Assembly: GCA_035222895.1 (NCBI GenBank)
Contig: JAVYIG010000886.1
Location: 1-64,000 of the forward strand
Reading direction: 5' to 3'
Length of the DNA stretch: 64,000 bases
Source of the DNA: Strongylocentrotus droebachiensis
Taxonomy: Eukaryota > Echinodermata > Echinoidea > Camarodonta > Strongylocentrotidae
The notes under the pieces are model-generated. The model ran no database searches and had not been told where the DNA came from. It saw only the letters and a program-made list of their open reading frames with translations. This document shows, one piece after another, positions 43,428 through 54,771 of the stretch. How positions within the stretch are numbered: position 1 is the stretch's first letter; every line of letters starts with the position of its first letter. The position numbers and the translations under genes are program-made.

Positions 43428-46400
43428 CTAGAAAAAAAGGTTAGTGTCCAAACGTAAGCGATAGTAATATGGGTTGGGCAAGAATAAGTCAGAGACATGC
43501 TTCCTGGAGTGGCAATATTTGTAATGTACTCGAAATTACTATTAGATCCCCTTCGCCTCTGGATATAATTTCAACATCGGTGATACCATAAAAAGCAATT
43601 ATGGGAGAACATTTAATAAAGGCTAGCCTATGTCTACACCACAGTTTGTTTCACGGATGTAATAACTATAAGCCTACAACAATGTACAAATGAATTATTG
43701 ATTGACTACTTTTTGTAATAAGACGCCTAGGAAGATACAGGTGAATATTTTCGATGCAAAGATCGTCAAAGGAATACTGAAGGGAATATTCATCCACTGA
43801 AGGATTAATGGTATAAATGAAAATACTTTTGTTTCTCATGAATTTAAAAATGAGCAACAAGAAGCGGGTTACACGTACCGTCGCCTATAGCAAATAACTG
43901 CAACAATAACGGCTGTAAGGATGACAACAACTAGAACGACTACGGTTGGAACCACTGCACCACGATGACCTGCTGAAAATAGCAATGGAGCATGTTTTAG
44001 GTTGATTTAATATCTTGATATAATATATAATCTAGACTCATTTAGCAATGTCATGCTCATGAATGTTGCTCAATTTAGTTCAGTTCTATTTATTTCATAT
44101 CTTACATTGCACAACCTTACACCATTGACAAGAAAAACCGTAATACATATGTTAATAACGTTTAGAATAACATAAGTACTGAAGTAAGGTATATGTTATC
44201 CATTTGCTTGTAGTTACTCGTAAATAAGGGACTACCGTAAATTCTAGCAATGCTAATTCAACTGTCAAAATAAAGATGTGTTGAAATTGTTAAAGAGGAA
44301 AATTTATCCCAGATAGACATAATTCGAAACCGTTGGAACATTTATCTTGATCCTATATTTAATCTGACGGCAACTGCTCCGGTCTCTATTTCATCAAAAG
44401 TAGACGGATAGAGTTAGGGTTGCAATGGAGTTTTATTTTAGTTTTAGGATTAGAATTAAGCATCGTGTTGGCTCCAGGAATGAAGTTAGAATTCGGGTGG
44501 TCGAGGAAATCACCCCGAAGCAATTGTCGCAGGAGCTTATGTCGTAAAACCTTTCATTTTATCGCAATTCGTGCAAGTTGGTGCAATCATTTGCAAAAAT
44601 TTTGTTTTTTAAAGATTTTTGCCTGATTATTGTGGTGACTTACCAGAGGTTGGTTGCAATGGTACAATGATTGTGACGGTGGTCATTGGATTCACTGAAT
44701 GAGTAAAAAAAAAAAATCATATGACCAAACAAATATATCATTATTCGCGACAAATGGGCCTGCAAAGAAAAGCTAGACTGAATTTTAATTGTTCTTTATT
44801 TAAACAATAACATATGAAATTGCGAGATGATAGAGTTACATGATAACACCAGTTTAAATACAATGTAAAAAAATAACAAAAAAGATAGTGAGACAATCTG
44901 GTAGGTAAGAGCTGCGTTTTTCAACATAGTTTCGCCTAATCCCAATCCTAAATTCATCATAGAAGATTAATTTTGAATCACTCTGGCACACGTCAAATGC
45001 CATGTATACACGTAACGGCACATTGGTTTCTAAATATTTTTGAGCGAGCCAGGCAGGTGAGAAAGAAGAAAAAACGCTAGTTCAGAAAAAAGTATTACAA
45101 GTGGATACTGCAAAATGGGAATTTAGCCGGGATCAGTTATGATAATGATGGTAATGTTCTGCGTTTACATATAGCGCTTTATGAATGTAAGATGTCTCTA
45201 AGGATTTACCAGATATATTATTACTCCAGTTATCGGATTCAGGGTTGCCTGCACACAGTTTATTCACATTCGACACTATCTTTACAGACGCCCACAATGC
45301 TGGGCTAACGAGACTTGCTAACCTACGGGGTACCAAGTTAACATCTGGGTAGAGAGAGTCAAATGTGGATTAATTTCTTGCCAAAGGACGTTTAATTAAT
45401 GCAGGGCTAGGCTTCGAGCCCTCAACCGTTTCATGGCAAGTGAAGTAAATAAACCACTACAACACGACATCGCCACTTTGCTTTAACTGCTATTTGTAGG
45501 TGTATTGTCTTGTTCTATTAATCTTTTGTTCTTCTTTCTGTACGTTGTATAATTCCAATCACCACTGCCGATTTATTTTATTGTCTCATGCCATTGTAAA
45601 CCGATATTTCTTTTTGTTTTAATAATGTAGACAACCAAAGGAAATACTAACGAAAGCACAATAAACCATAAATTTGTATGTAACAAATTCGATTGAAAAG
45701 ATATCCGCTTACCAATACAACCTGTTCCGTTAAAAGTATATCCCTCATTACAGGTGCAAGTGAATGATCCGGGAGTGTTCGTACATGCAGAATTTGCGTA
45801 ACAATTGTCGGTGCCAACTGTACATTCATTGACATCTAGACACACACAAAACAAAGCAAAGTCATGACATATTAAACAGTAATCAGTTAATTATTTACTT
45901 TCGGCCTAAAGCAGTCAATTAATATTTAAATCTTGAATTATCACTCTAATCATTCACCTAAGTTATCCTAAAGAAGAAACAAATATCCCGGGCACAGTGG
46001 AATTTGACCATCGCTTAAAGCCCAAGTCCACTCCAAAAATAAGTTACTTTGAATAGAACCAGAAAAATCAGACAAACCAATCAAAACAAGTTTGAGCAAA
46101 ATCGGATGACTAATAAGAAAGTTATGAATTTTTAATGACATGATTTTTTTTTAAATCACTACACAAATTGGCAACTCACAATGAGTCTGTGACGTATGGT
46201 CCTCACTATCCACTAATTATTTTCTTTATATTAATAATATAAATTTCCTATTTTCACCCTAAGAATCTTATTTCTTCACACCAGCATCCAAGTTAGATTG
46301 TTAGTAATATGTTTTTGTGTGGATGCACAAATAAAGAGTAATTTTTGTCCATTTAAATCATGAAAAATTGAATTTTGATAAACTATTTATATAAAAATCA

Positions 46401-49400
46401 ATAATTATGAAATACAATATTCGGAAAATAGTATCAATTCTTCAAAATTCATTAAAAAAATTGGGAAATGTCATGCACGCAATATGATACAAATCATATA
46501 ACCTGGGCGAAGGTGAAATCAAGTTTTGGGGGATAAAAAGGGAAATTAATGGGATTAAACTATATAAAGCAATTGATAAGTTGTGAGGACATGACGTCAC
46601 AAACTGATAACTATCTTGGCAATTTGTGTCGTGAATCTCATTGTTCCATAGTTTTACATACTTTTTCAAAAAATCATAACTTTCTTATTAGTTATCCGAT
46701 TTTGCTCAAACTTGTTTTGATTGGTTTGTCTGATTTTTCTGCTTTTATTGAAAGTAACTTATTTTTCGAGTGGACTTGTCCTTTAATGTGGTGGGATGAG
46801 GGCGCTGCAGGCCCCTGCTAATTTCGAAATCTATTCGGACAACCCTCACGTAATATCCGGGCAAACGTCATGGCTTTTGGACGTTTTTTGTGTTACATAA
46901 TTTGATGATACAAAATTACATTGGCGCTATATAGTAAAATGTACGATAATTTAGTATCCTTCCAAAAGACGCCATCTCCTTTTGTCTATGGTCATGTCAG
47001 ATGGTAATAACATAACGTTATTGAGCTTGATTTATATAGACTAGAATAGAATAGCTGATTACCTGTACAAGTGGACCCACCCCATCTGTATCCAGGGTTA
47101 CAGGCACATTTGAAAGATCCAGGTGAGTTGGTACATGCAGCATTGGTGTCACATGTGTCTGGTCTACTTGTACACTCATCGATGTCTAAAGATATGTAAT
47201 GATTGAAAGAAGAGCTAGTGATAAATAAGGGCGGTCAAATTATTACATTCTTTCAAAGACAGAAATCTGTTATTTCCATCGTATCTAGTTTGTTAGTAAA
47301 TCAGTCAGATGCTCCCTGCTGATTTAAAAGGGCAATCCCACATTTTTAAATGAGTTGTCACTACGAACATGACTGACAATGAGAGCGGACAAAATATACA
47401 GTTCCTCAGGTAGACAAAGGAACATCCCTTCACTGCTATTATGTAAAAATGTGTAGAACAGGTGTCACATGCATATTCACCTTTTTACATAATAGCTGTG
47501 AAGGGATGTTCCTTTGTCTAGCTGAGGAACTGTATATTTTGTCCGCTCTCATTGTCAGTCATGTTCATAGTGTGTATAGAAGCAGAATAATTATAAAAAA
47601 CAGAATGGGGAAGGTTATGGATGTTTGAAATATGAGATCAGTAAATATATGCGAATATTAACTTGGCAATTTGGTCAGTGGATTGTGACAACCATGAACA
47701 ACTCTTCCGCTTGTTGTGTACAAAGAATATCATTAATGTCCGTTTTTCTCCCGAAGGCTTTCTCCCTTGTAGCACTACTCAAAATATATTAATATTGTGG
47801 ATAGCATTTTATTTAAGGTCCTTGTAAAATTTAAGAACTTTGTTCTGCCTCAAAGTGATATTACTATGATATTTATTTTATTTCCAATTTTGCCAAGCTT
47901 TCAAAAGGCTCCATATCTGATTGTTCTGATTTCTGACAGATTAATTTGCTAATAAGGTTTGACTTTCGTTTAACCAAGGAGGATATTATTATGGTATCTC
48001 TTTGGTTTAACCTACAAACTGTCAATGCAATTATTCAAGTCATTGTTTCATACCAATGCAGCTGAATCCGTTGCCGGTGTATCCAATATTACAGACGCAG
48101 AAGAAAGAACCAAGAGTGTTTTGACACGTTGCATTTGCATCACAACTGTGAGTACCGGCTGCACATTCGTCGAAATCTTGATAATTTAATAAGATTGATA
48201 CAATACATGAGCTTTAAATTTAAAAAATCATTGGAAATAATAAATTTATCTAATTAGTGTAAGAACGAGACGTAAGCCACAGTTTTTTCTTCTTCTTCTC
48301 ATTCTTCTTCCTTGTGTTCTTATTGTTCTTATCATCTGGTTGTTTTCCTCCTTTTTCTTCATCCTCATCTTCTTCTCATTTCTTCCCCTACCTTTTTTTT
48401 TCTTCTTCTTCTTCTTCACATTGTTTGGTTGTTGTTGCTTTTGTTCTCTTCTCTTCATAATTACTGTATATTAGTTTTATTCCGTGTTTCATTCTGGAAT
48501 GATTTATTCAAAGTAAAAGTCAAACGAGGTAGGGTGAACTTAAAGCCCCCTGCACTACTTATAGCCACTTGCCCCCTCTGTATAGCAAAGAATATCTAAT
48601 CGGTAACCATTGTTCCCCATGATCCTCTTTTTCTTATGTTAATTGAGAGCTGATTTGATGAGATAACCACCTGTCAGTGACCTTGCAGAGTGGTCTAATC
48701 GCTCCTGTAAACTAGTACATACGGGCATTAATCATTGCGATTAGGAACATTTTAGATGGTGTTATTTTATTAGTTGCATAGTCACGGATTGTATTAAAGA
48801 TGCGGGCTTTTGTTTAATTATTCTTAACATAGAATTTATGTGAAAATCCGATCCGTCGGGATCAAGAGGTCCATCCTTCTAGTGGCCCCACTCACAAGCA
48901 TATCTTTCGGGGTCCAAATGTGGATCATGTTTGTTCGTCATAATTGCTCTGTTTAGTGTTTTTTTAATAGACTGAACTGAACTGAACTGACAGAAAAAGC
49001 CTTACCTTTGCATGTGTAGGCTACCTCAAGGTATTTTTCTGTTCCTCGGCACGGATCACCAGCAAGGCTATTCGTAGCTCTAATGCTGCATTGCGATCGA
49101 CCGTTACAATCTGGACCGAGAACAGCCAGTACGTCTACTCCACAAGTCGTGTCTGATACTTGTGAGTTAGAACAGGTTTTCCTGTCAGTTCTTCCGTAGA
49201 CAGCAGTGCAAATGTTGATAAGGCTCTCTCCGCAATTAATTTCAGTTGACTGCCTCTCACAGACAATTACCTTAGTCTCTGTAGAAGAAAAGAGAAGACC
49301 ACCGGCTTATTATTAAGTAGCCTGAGCAGAGTGTAAATGCATGCCCTTAGTTCACAGTTGTGTTTACATTCAGACCTTTTGGAAATACATAGGCGAAGGA

Positions 49401-49963
49401 TAAACAATGTGGAATATGTCATAACCATTATTATTGGTAATATGAATCATGTATATACTTGTAATAAAAGAAGAAGACAACAAATAGGCGTTGTGGCGTT
49501 CGCCTGTAATCCAGCTAAAAGTGGAAGTTACAAACTGATTCAGCCGAGGACGCAGGTTTGAAACTGAGTCACGTCTTTCGGATGGTGACGTTTAAAGGTC
49601 GGTCCCCAGACGTAAATAATCATATCTGATTGATACACGTCTGTAAAAACCCAATACACACACACACACACACACACAGAAGAAAACAAAATCGTTAAAT
49701 TAAATATTATTAAAAGTTGTATCAAATGTATTACACGACGAGTAGCCTATACAAAAGTGAAGAAGTCCCCGCCCCCACTGGCCCCTTCCAAAGAGTCCTG
49801 GATCTGCCACTGTGTTTTCCTACCCTCTATTTCTAATTATAATCGAGATTTGCTTACCACATTCCTGAACGGGTGGTGGTGTGACTGATGCTGCTTGCCT
49901 GATGATTAGCAAAGAGAAGGATACACGAAGTACCATCATACCTCTCCTCTCTGCCCAGGCCAT
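42800..49963 (-). CDS. G4: SUEL-lectin/EGF transmembrane receptor with ITAM tail
   Basis: Eight exons: 49963-49858, 49278-49006, 48176-48054, 47185-47063, 45835-45713, 44694-44644, 43972-43879 and 43427-42800. They total 1521 bases (506 residues) with GT-AG everywhere and matching phases. Order by residue: signal peptide 1-30; SUEL/rhamnose-binding lectin domain 37-126; three calcium-binding EGF domains 127-167, 168-208 and 209-249; short Thr-rich stalk 250-266; membrane segment about 275-295; tail 298-506. A predicted type I receptor that could bind sugars through the SUEL domain. Its membrane and tail exons are paralogous to those of G5 and, for the tail signature, G2. The start is the first ATG after the SINE-free leader and gives a clear signal peptide. 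Confidence 0.88.
43879..43972 (-). CDS. G4 membrane-spanning exon
   Basis: 94 bases, phase 1 to 2. VVPTVVVLVVVILTAVIVAV, then ICYRRR. The ICY[RK]R ending is shared with G5. Confidence 0.88.
44644..44694 (-). CDS. G4 short stalk exon
   Basis: 51 bases, phase 1 to 1, 17 residues: VNPMTTVTIIVPLQPTS. It is paralogous to the G5 exon at 61741-61791 and to its decayed duplicate at 61054-61106; flanking intron sequence is conserved as well. Confidence 0.8.
45135..45475 (-). mobile_element. SINE copy in G4 intron
   Basis: Minus orientation. GGTTGAGGGCTCGAAGCC is a tRNA B-box-like element near 45410-45430; the block CAACATCTGGGTAGAGAG-type and CTTGCCAAAGGACG match other copies. The tail end lies near 45135. 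Confidence 0.7.
45713..45835 (-). CDS. G4 cbEGF domain 3 exon
   Basis: 123 bases, phase 1 to 1. DVNECTVGTDNC, then NTPGSFTCTCNEGYTF, with six cysteines and the D-x-[DN]-E and [N]...[YF] calcium-binding consensus. Confidence 0.92.
46015..46786. mobile_element. Foldback element (AAGTCCACTC ends) in G4 intron
   Basis: The left arm starts TTAAAGCCCAAGTCCACTCC; the right arm ends with its complement, GTGGACTTGTCCTTTAA. Arms of about 135 bases match closely, e.g. CAAGTTTGAGCAAAATCGGA. It is about 770 bases and non-coding. Confidence 0.8.
47063..47185 (-). CDS. G4 cbEGF domain 2 exon
   Basis: 123 bases, phase 1 to 1. DIDECTSRPDTC, then NSPGSFKCACNPGYRW; six cysteines and the calcium-binding consensus. 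Confidence 0.92.
47364..47567. repeat. Near-perfect long hairpin in G4 intron
   Basis: Arms 47364-47453 and 47478-47567, about 90 bases each with only a few mismatches, separated by a loop of about 24 bases. The arms contain ATGACTGACAATGAGAGCGG and ACAAAGGAACATCCCTTCAC. It lies in the intron between the first and second EGF exons and would be transcribed. Confidence 0.85.
48054..48176 (-). CDS. G4 cbEGF domain 1 exon
   Basis: 123 bases, phase 1 to 1. DFDECAAGTHSC, then NTLGSFFCVCNIGYTGNGF; six cysteines and the calcium-binding consensus. All three EGF exons have the same length. Confidence 0.92.
48541..48720 (+). repeat. Dispersed repeat shared with 57-58 kb
   Basis: CCTGCACTACTTATAGCCAC, then CCCCATGATCCTCTTTTTC and TTGAGAGCTGATTTGATGAG. 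The same sequence is in both units of the tandem duplication at 57297-58391. Confidence 0.7.
48845..48990 (+). mobile_element. Probable LINE 3' end with (ACTGA)n tail
   Basis: Ends in ACTGAACTGAACTGA, a pentamer tail like those of CR1-type elements, 15 bases from the G4 SUEL-exon donor. No coding part is recognised. Confidence 0.45.
49006..49278 (-). CDS. G4 SUEL/rhamnose-binding lectin domain exon
   Basis: 273 bases, phase 1 to 1, one complete domain of about 90 residues. Diagnostic motifs: an early VCE, INCGESLINI, AVYGRTD, and GDPCRGTEKYLEVAYTC at the end. Nine cysteines are placed as in sea urchin egg lectin (SUEL) domains, and the YGR and DPC...KYL signatures are both intact. Such domains bind rhamnose or galactose and also occur in latrophilins and polycystin-1-like proteins. 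Confidence 0.93.
49485..49679 (+). mobile_element. tRNA-like SINE with (CA)n tail
   Basis: Close copy of 29451-29647: GTTCGCCTGTAATCCAGC, GACGCAGGTTTGAAACTGAG, CGGTCCCCAGACGTAAATAA and a (CA)n tail. It lies in the first intron of G4. Confidence 0.75.
49858..49963 (-). CDS. G4 signal-peptide exon
   Basis: 106 bases (35 codons plus one), the same length as the G1 first exon. MAWAERRGMM, then VLRVSFSLLIIRQAAS, ending PVQEC. The donor is GTAAG. Confidence 0.82.
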
Positions 49964-50034
49964 GACTGTCCAGTTTTGAAGGTGTTATCGATTTCTGGTA
50001 GAGAAGAAAATAAATTGTCTCAGACTTAGTAACA

Positions 50035-50285
50035 GTTTCGTGGTATCGTGGTTCGTTCACTTGACTCTCAATCTTATGGTTGAGGGTTCGAATAATAAAA
50101 TAACGACCTCCGGCAAGACATGGATCCACATGTGTTACTATCCACCCAGGTGTAGGTAGGTACCGGACAATTCCTTTGGTAATAACAATTACAGGGCCCT
50201 CTAGAAGAACAGGAATGATGCTGATGAAGTTTTCCTGGGTAAATACAATTCCTATTTTAATTATTATCGTTATTATTATTATCAT
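50035..50285 (+). mobile_element. SINE copy with tRNA-like head
   Basis: The best preserved head of the family: A-box-like TGGTATCGTGGTTCG and B-box-like GGTTGAGGGTTCGAATAA, then GACATGGATCCACATG and GGGCCCTCTAGAAGAACAGG, with a (TTA)n tail. It lies about 70 bases upstream of the G4 start codon. Confidence 0.75.
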
Positions 50286-50289
50286 TAGC

Positions 50290-53033
50290 AGTAGTAGCAT
50301 TATTGTTGTTGTTCCTGTTATAATATATTTATCGAACGTAACTAGCTACAAGATAATTATAACTACAGGTTAAAAGATATCAGCCAAACATATCTGGCAA
50401 AAGATGCACAGAGAACTAAGTTGTAACCAAAGATAATTGAAACACAATGAGGAAGTTAAGCTAATAGTTTACTTACGTGTTGAAGTACTTTGTAGTGAAC
50501 GCAATATTCATGCAAGATTTCGTCGATGTTGTGTATATTTTGCTGGTCTAAACAACTTTGTGACATCCAGAATTAGTCCATTCATGCCAATCAAGCAAAT
50601 TTCTCTTGAGAGATAATTCCATTTAAATAATTCAAAAAGAGCTTCATCATCGTAGCGTTCAATATGACTTTTCAACGTCCTCTTATACGGTAGCCTTTAT
50701 TCTGCACAATTTTATATCAGAACATAGACTCCTCACGCGTACTAACACACAGTCATATAATAACACACCATCGTTATATTCCGACACAAAACATGCCTAT
50801 ATGAAACTCAACGCTCGATTGTTCGTTCCTTCCAAGAATGGCTCTTATTGTATGAATGGCCCGGTTCGATAATTTTACTGAAAGAGAATGCGTTGAACTG
50901 GATGGGTAATTCAAAACAATAATGCGTAAGACCTATTCCTTATGCTCAAAACAGGCAGCGGTTTGCAAAACGATACAGAGTTTTCATTATGCCCTGGTTC
51001 GCCCCTCAAACCATGGACCAACATGCTCAAACCATGCAAATAGGAATTACACATCTATTAGCTACGCTAGCCTAGGGAGATGTGAGTTAGTTTATCGGTA
51101 CGGAACTTCACTCGCTCACCTCACTGTGAGTTGGTCATTTGTAATTACTCCCAATAACTTGTTAAACCTTTTTTGTTATATGCTATGCACTTTCTCCCTT
51201 TTTCCTTTCTCTCCTGACTCTCTCTTTTTTCCCTCTAATTCGTCTCTTTCTCTCCCTCTCTCCCTTTTTTTTTGTTGTATTTTTCCTTTCTTGTTTTCCC
51301 TTCTTCATTCCATTTATCTCCCTAGTCTCTCTGTTTCTTCGTACTTGTTTGAGGTAGATTGAAGCCCGGGATGGGGGGAGGGGTCAGTTTTGGGACTTAC
51401 TTTTCCCTTGGGCTACATTCTCTTTTAATCCCCGCATTCTATATTCTTCTCTGTTTCTTCCTTCTAGTCTTCTTCCCTTTATTATTATGTTGTATGTAAT
51501 TTGTATTGTGTGTATGTTTTATTTATTTATTCATACTTTTTATTCAATTGATAATTTGATATGAATGTATTTATATCATACATTTTGAATAAGTTGTGTA
51601 ATTGTATGTAATATGATTCACCTGGATGGAAAGTTTCTTGTTTTTGTTTAGGAATAAGACAATAAATGATATATTATATTCTATTATATTTTGTCCTCGT
51701 CTCCCAAACTGGTACAGAAGGACACCCGTCCGAAACTGTGTCATGAATATGTATCCGGATGGTGATGTTCAAGGTTTGTCCCCAGACGTAAATATGATTG
51801 ATACACGTCTCTAATATAATTTTTAAACGAAAATGTTTATATGCACACACACGCACTTTACCCTAGTCTAGCCCTTTGGGAACCTACAAAGCAAATTACG
51901 ATACATTATTGTTTAACGGACGGCAATGAACAGGAAAACAGTATAATAGTAACGTGGTGTAGAGACCTACCTTTGCCTTGAAAGACAAATTCGAAATGAT
52001 TTACTTATCCATTTCCCAAGGGCAATGGTATCTTTCTCAAAGTAGACCTTTATGCAGACGACCGCTTTGTAAGAATCAAATTCGGCGACGATTTCCTTCT
52101 CAACGTTGTCACTTCTCAACGTCGTTGTACGTACCACAACAGTTGGCTGATAACCTCCAAAATACATTCTGTTATAACATAAGAACTACCTTCTCTCTGC
52201 TAAGGAAATACATTCATTGGAGCAGGACTAATAGCATGAAATTGAGGAAATGAACATGGTAACAATAATATTCTCCGATCACAGCTCAAAAGAATCGTTC
52301 ACCCTTTAAACTATATGAACTTGCGTTCTCTTCTAATTCGTATTTGGTTTCGTTCTTTCTTCATTCCTTCCACCTTTCTTTCTTACTAATTTTCTCTTTT
52401 TTTGTTCTTTTCATTCTTTTTTCTTTTCGCTCAAAATAGAGAAAGATTCGAAATAATACTATCGGACGTAAACAGATCGACCATTGATATGCATTTCCTC
52501 CAAACCCCTTTAAGGTCATTACTTGCACGAAAAAATAAATAGGAAAAGTTTCTTGCTTTGTAATCAAACAGATCATTGATTTATTTCACAAATTCTTTCC
52601 TTCTTTATTTTTTACTTCTAAAGTTACTTAACGTTAGGTAAATCCGAAAGTTTGTGATCCAAATGAAAGGACTGTTGGATTACAAAGTATGACACTTTTC
52701 TGAAAATGCCATTTTGCGTCATGATGTTAATATGCAAGCACATAGATTAGATTGTATAAACATGTTTGTATTTGCAGACAGCAGATCATTCTGTATATCT
52801 GGCCGGACATATAGCCTTGTCGTATTTAATATTATACATATACAATCCATTTCGTCTGTCAATGTATATCTTAGTCTCGTATCCCCCCCCCCCAAACAAA
52901 AAAAGGTACCCCTCTCTCACTTTTCACCCAGCTCCATTTCTGATGTGCCTCAACTGCCCTTTTGAACAGACATTTATATTTTCGATGAATTAAGCCTTGA
53001 AGTTCATCTATGCTTTCTCTATTTATCATATAC

Positions 53034-53068
<35 letters not shown>

Positions 53069-53090
53069 ACCTCTTTCTCATCAATCTGTT
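50290..53090. other. Intergenic, no gene recognised
   Basis: Pyrimidine-rich (51180-51350) and AT-rich (51480-51620) stretches, a diverged SINE at 51700-51856 and a (CT)n tract at 53036-53065. Open frames at 50922-51362 and 52714-52965 have no motif and follow low-complexity sequence. No promoter elements could be assigned with confidence. Confidence 0.5.
51700..51856 (+). mobile_element. Diverged SINE with (CA)n tail
   Basis: Keeps GTCCCCAGACGTAAATA and TTGATACACGTCT of the 29451/49485 family and ends in CACACACACGC. Confidence 0.55.
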
Positions 53091-53094
53091 CTGA

Positions 53095-54655
53095 GATGAA
53101 TGAATTTGAATTTATTAACAACAACATAACACAATGTTACAAAGTGTATTCAAGTGGGTAACAAAAATAACATGTTGTATACATATCCATGTACATGGGT
53201 TACAAAGAAAAAGAAAATATCCATAGTTGAACCATACAAATTAAGTTAATCATATATCATGTCATATCAAACCTGTGAATTAGCTATAACTTAATAATAT
53301 GTAGAGATTTGTGGCTGGAATTGAAATTCACAGAGTTCCAATAACGTATAAGTGATTCAAATAAAGGATATTTTTAAACTTAACAACTTAAAAATGTTGT
53401 TAAAGGGAGAACCAAAAGTTAGCACGAGTGCTGGTCGGGATTGGTTCTCCGAGTTTCTAAAACTGTATGCAAAGTCATATTAACATTTATTATGTCTTAA
53501 TATCATATTATTTGATCCTTATGATTCATCTCTGCTAAGGAGTTTAATTCTGAGATTTTGACGAAATGATGATCTTGTTTTTTCTTCTCTTATATTTATG
53601 GGCAAATTATTCCACAGCTTTGCTCCAATGAAAGAAATTGAAAAAGTCCCACGTGTCTTACTACATTTAGGTAATCGTAGCATTAAATGTTCTCTCCCTC
53701 TTGTTCTATACATGTGATTCATTAAAACAAAGTAATCCATTAACGAATGTGGTAGATGTCCTTTCTGCAGATCATATACAAATGTCGATACTGAATGCTC
53801 GAACAGATTATGTACATCTAATACCTGTAGACGTACGAACAGTGCCTTCGAACTCGTTCTAAATGGGGAAAATGTTATCACACGCATGGCCATTTTCTGT
53901 GCCAATAGTATGCAATTTAAATGACTTTTATAGCAACTTCCCCAAACTTCAATACCATAAAGTATGTGCGGCTGGATAAAGGATTTATACAAGAGCATGA
54001 GAATATAGGCACATAGTGCCTCAACTTTCACAGCAGTCCAATCTTCCTCCGTATACACTTATTAACGTTCTGAATTTGCTCCTTCCACATCAAGGTTTCA
54101 TCAATTTGAATTCCTACGAAAGATGCTACACTGACTCTATCTATCACTGTATCACTGAGTTTTAAAATACCCCTAATTTCACATGATTGCCTTTGTCCCT
54201 TAATGAGCATATAATTTGTTTTCTTTAAGTTTATTGTCAACTTGTTAACAAAACACCATTTTTATACTTCCAAAAATGTGATATTTACTTCATTCATATC
54301 TATTTCTTTCTGTCTTTTATCAAAAGTATGAAATAGGTTTGAATCATCAGCAAATAATCTAAATTCAAAATATTTAGTAGAAGATGGTAAATCATTAATA
54401 TATAATAGAAACAAAGTGGGCCCGAGGACTGAACCTTGAGGGACACCATTATGTTATCCTTCTCCTACTTGATACTATTTCCTTGTAGCATAAGACTTGC
54501 GATCGATTTGAAAGGTAACTTTGAAACCATTGTAGTACTATGCCTCGTATACCGTAATTTTTTAACTTTCCTAAAAGGATTTCGTGATCAATAGTATCGA
54601 ATGCTTTCTTAAAATCTATAAAAATACCTAGCGTTGTTCATTTCAAAATTTAACT
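53095..54655 (-). pseudogene. CR1/jockey-like LINE, 5'-truncated and decayed
   Basis: On the minus strand, in order: [16 protein letters not shown] (about 54635-54575), GVPQGSVLGPTLFLLYINDL (about 54455-54395), LFADDSN, then LTINLKKTNYM, and LILYKSFIQPHIL-type sequence with LPKCSKTRGTFS and AKLWNNLP near 53560-53640. These are reverse-transcriptase motifs of CR1/jockey-type LINEs, with the catalytic FADD still readable. Several stops and frameshifts separate them. The 3' end runs into A/T-rich pentamer-like repeats near 53100. Confidence 0.85.
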
Positions 54656-54771
54656 CTGTTACCGCGCATCTATTTTTTTTTAATGTTTTGTTAATGTTTT
54701 TCTTCAAACCCCCTACCATACATGTTCATGTTGGCAAGGGATAAATAATGCGGCTAATAATGAATGACATC

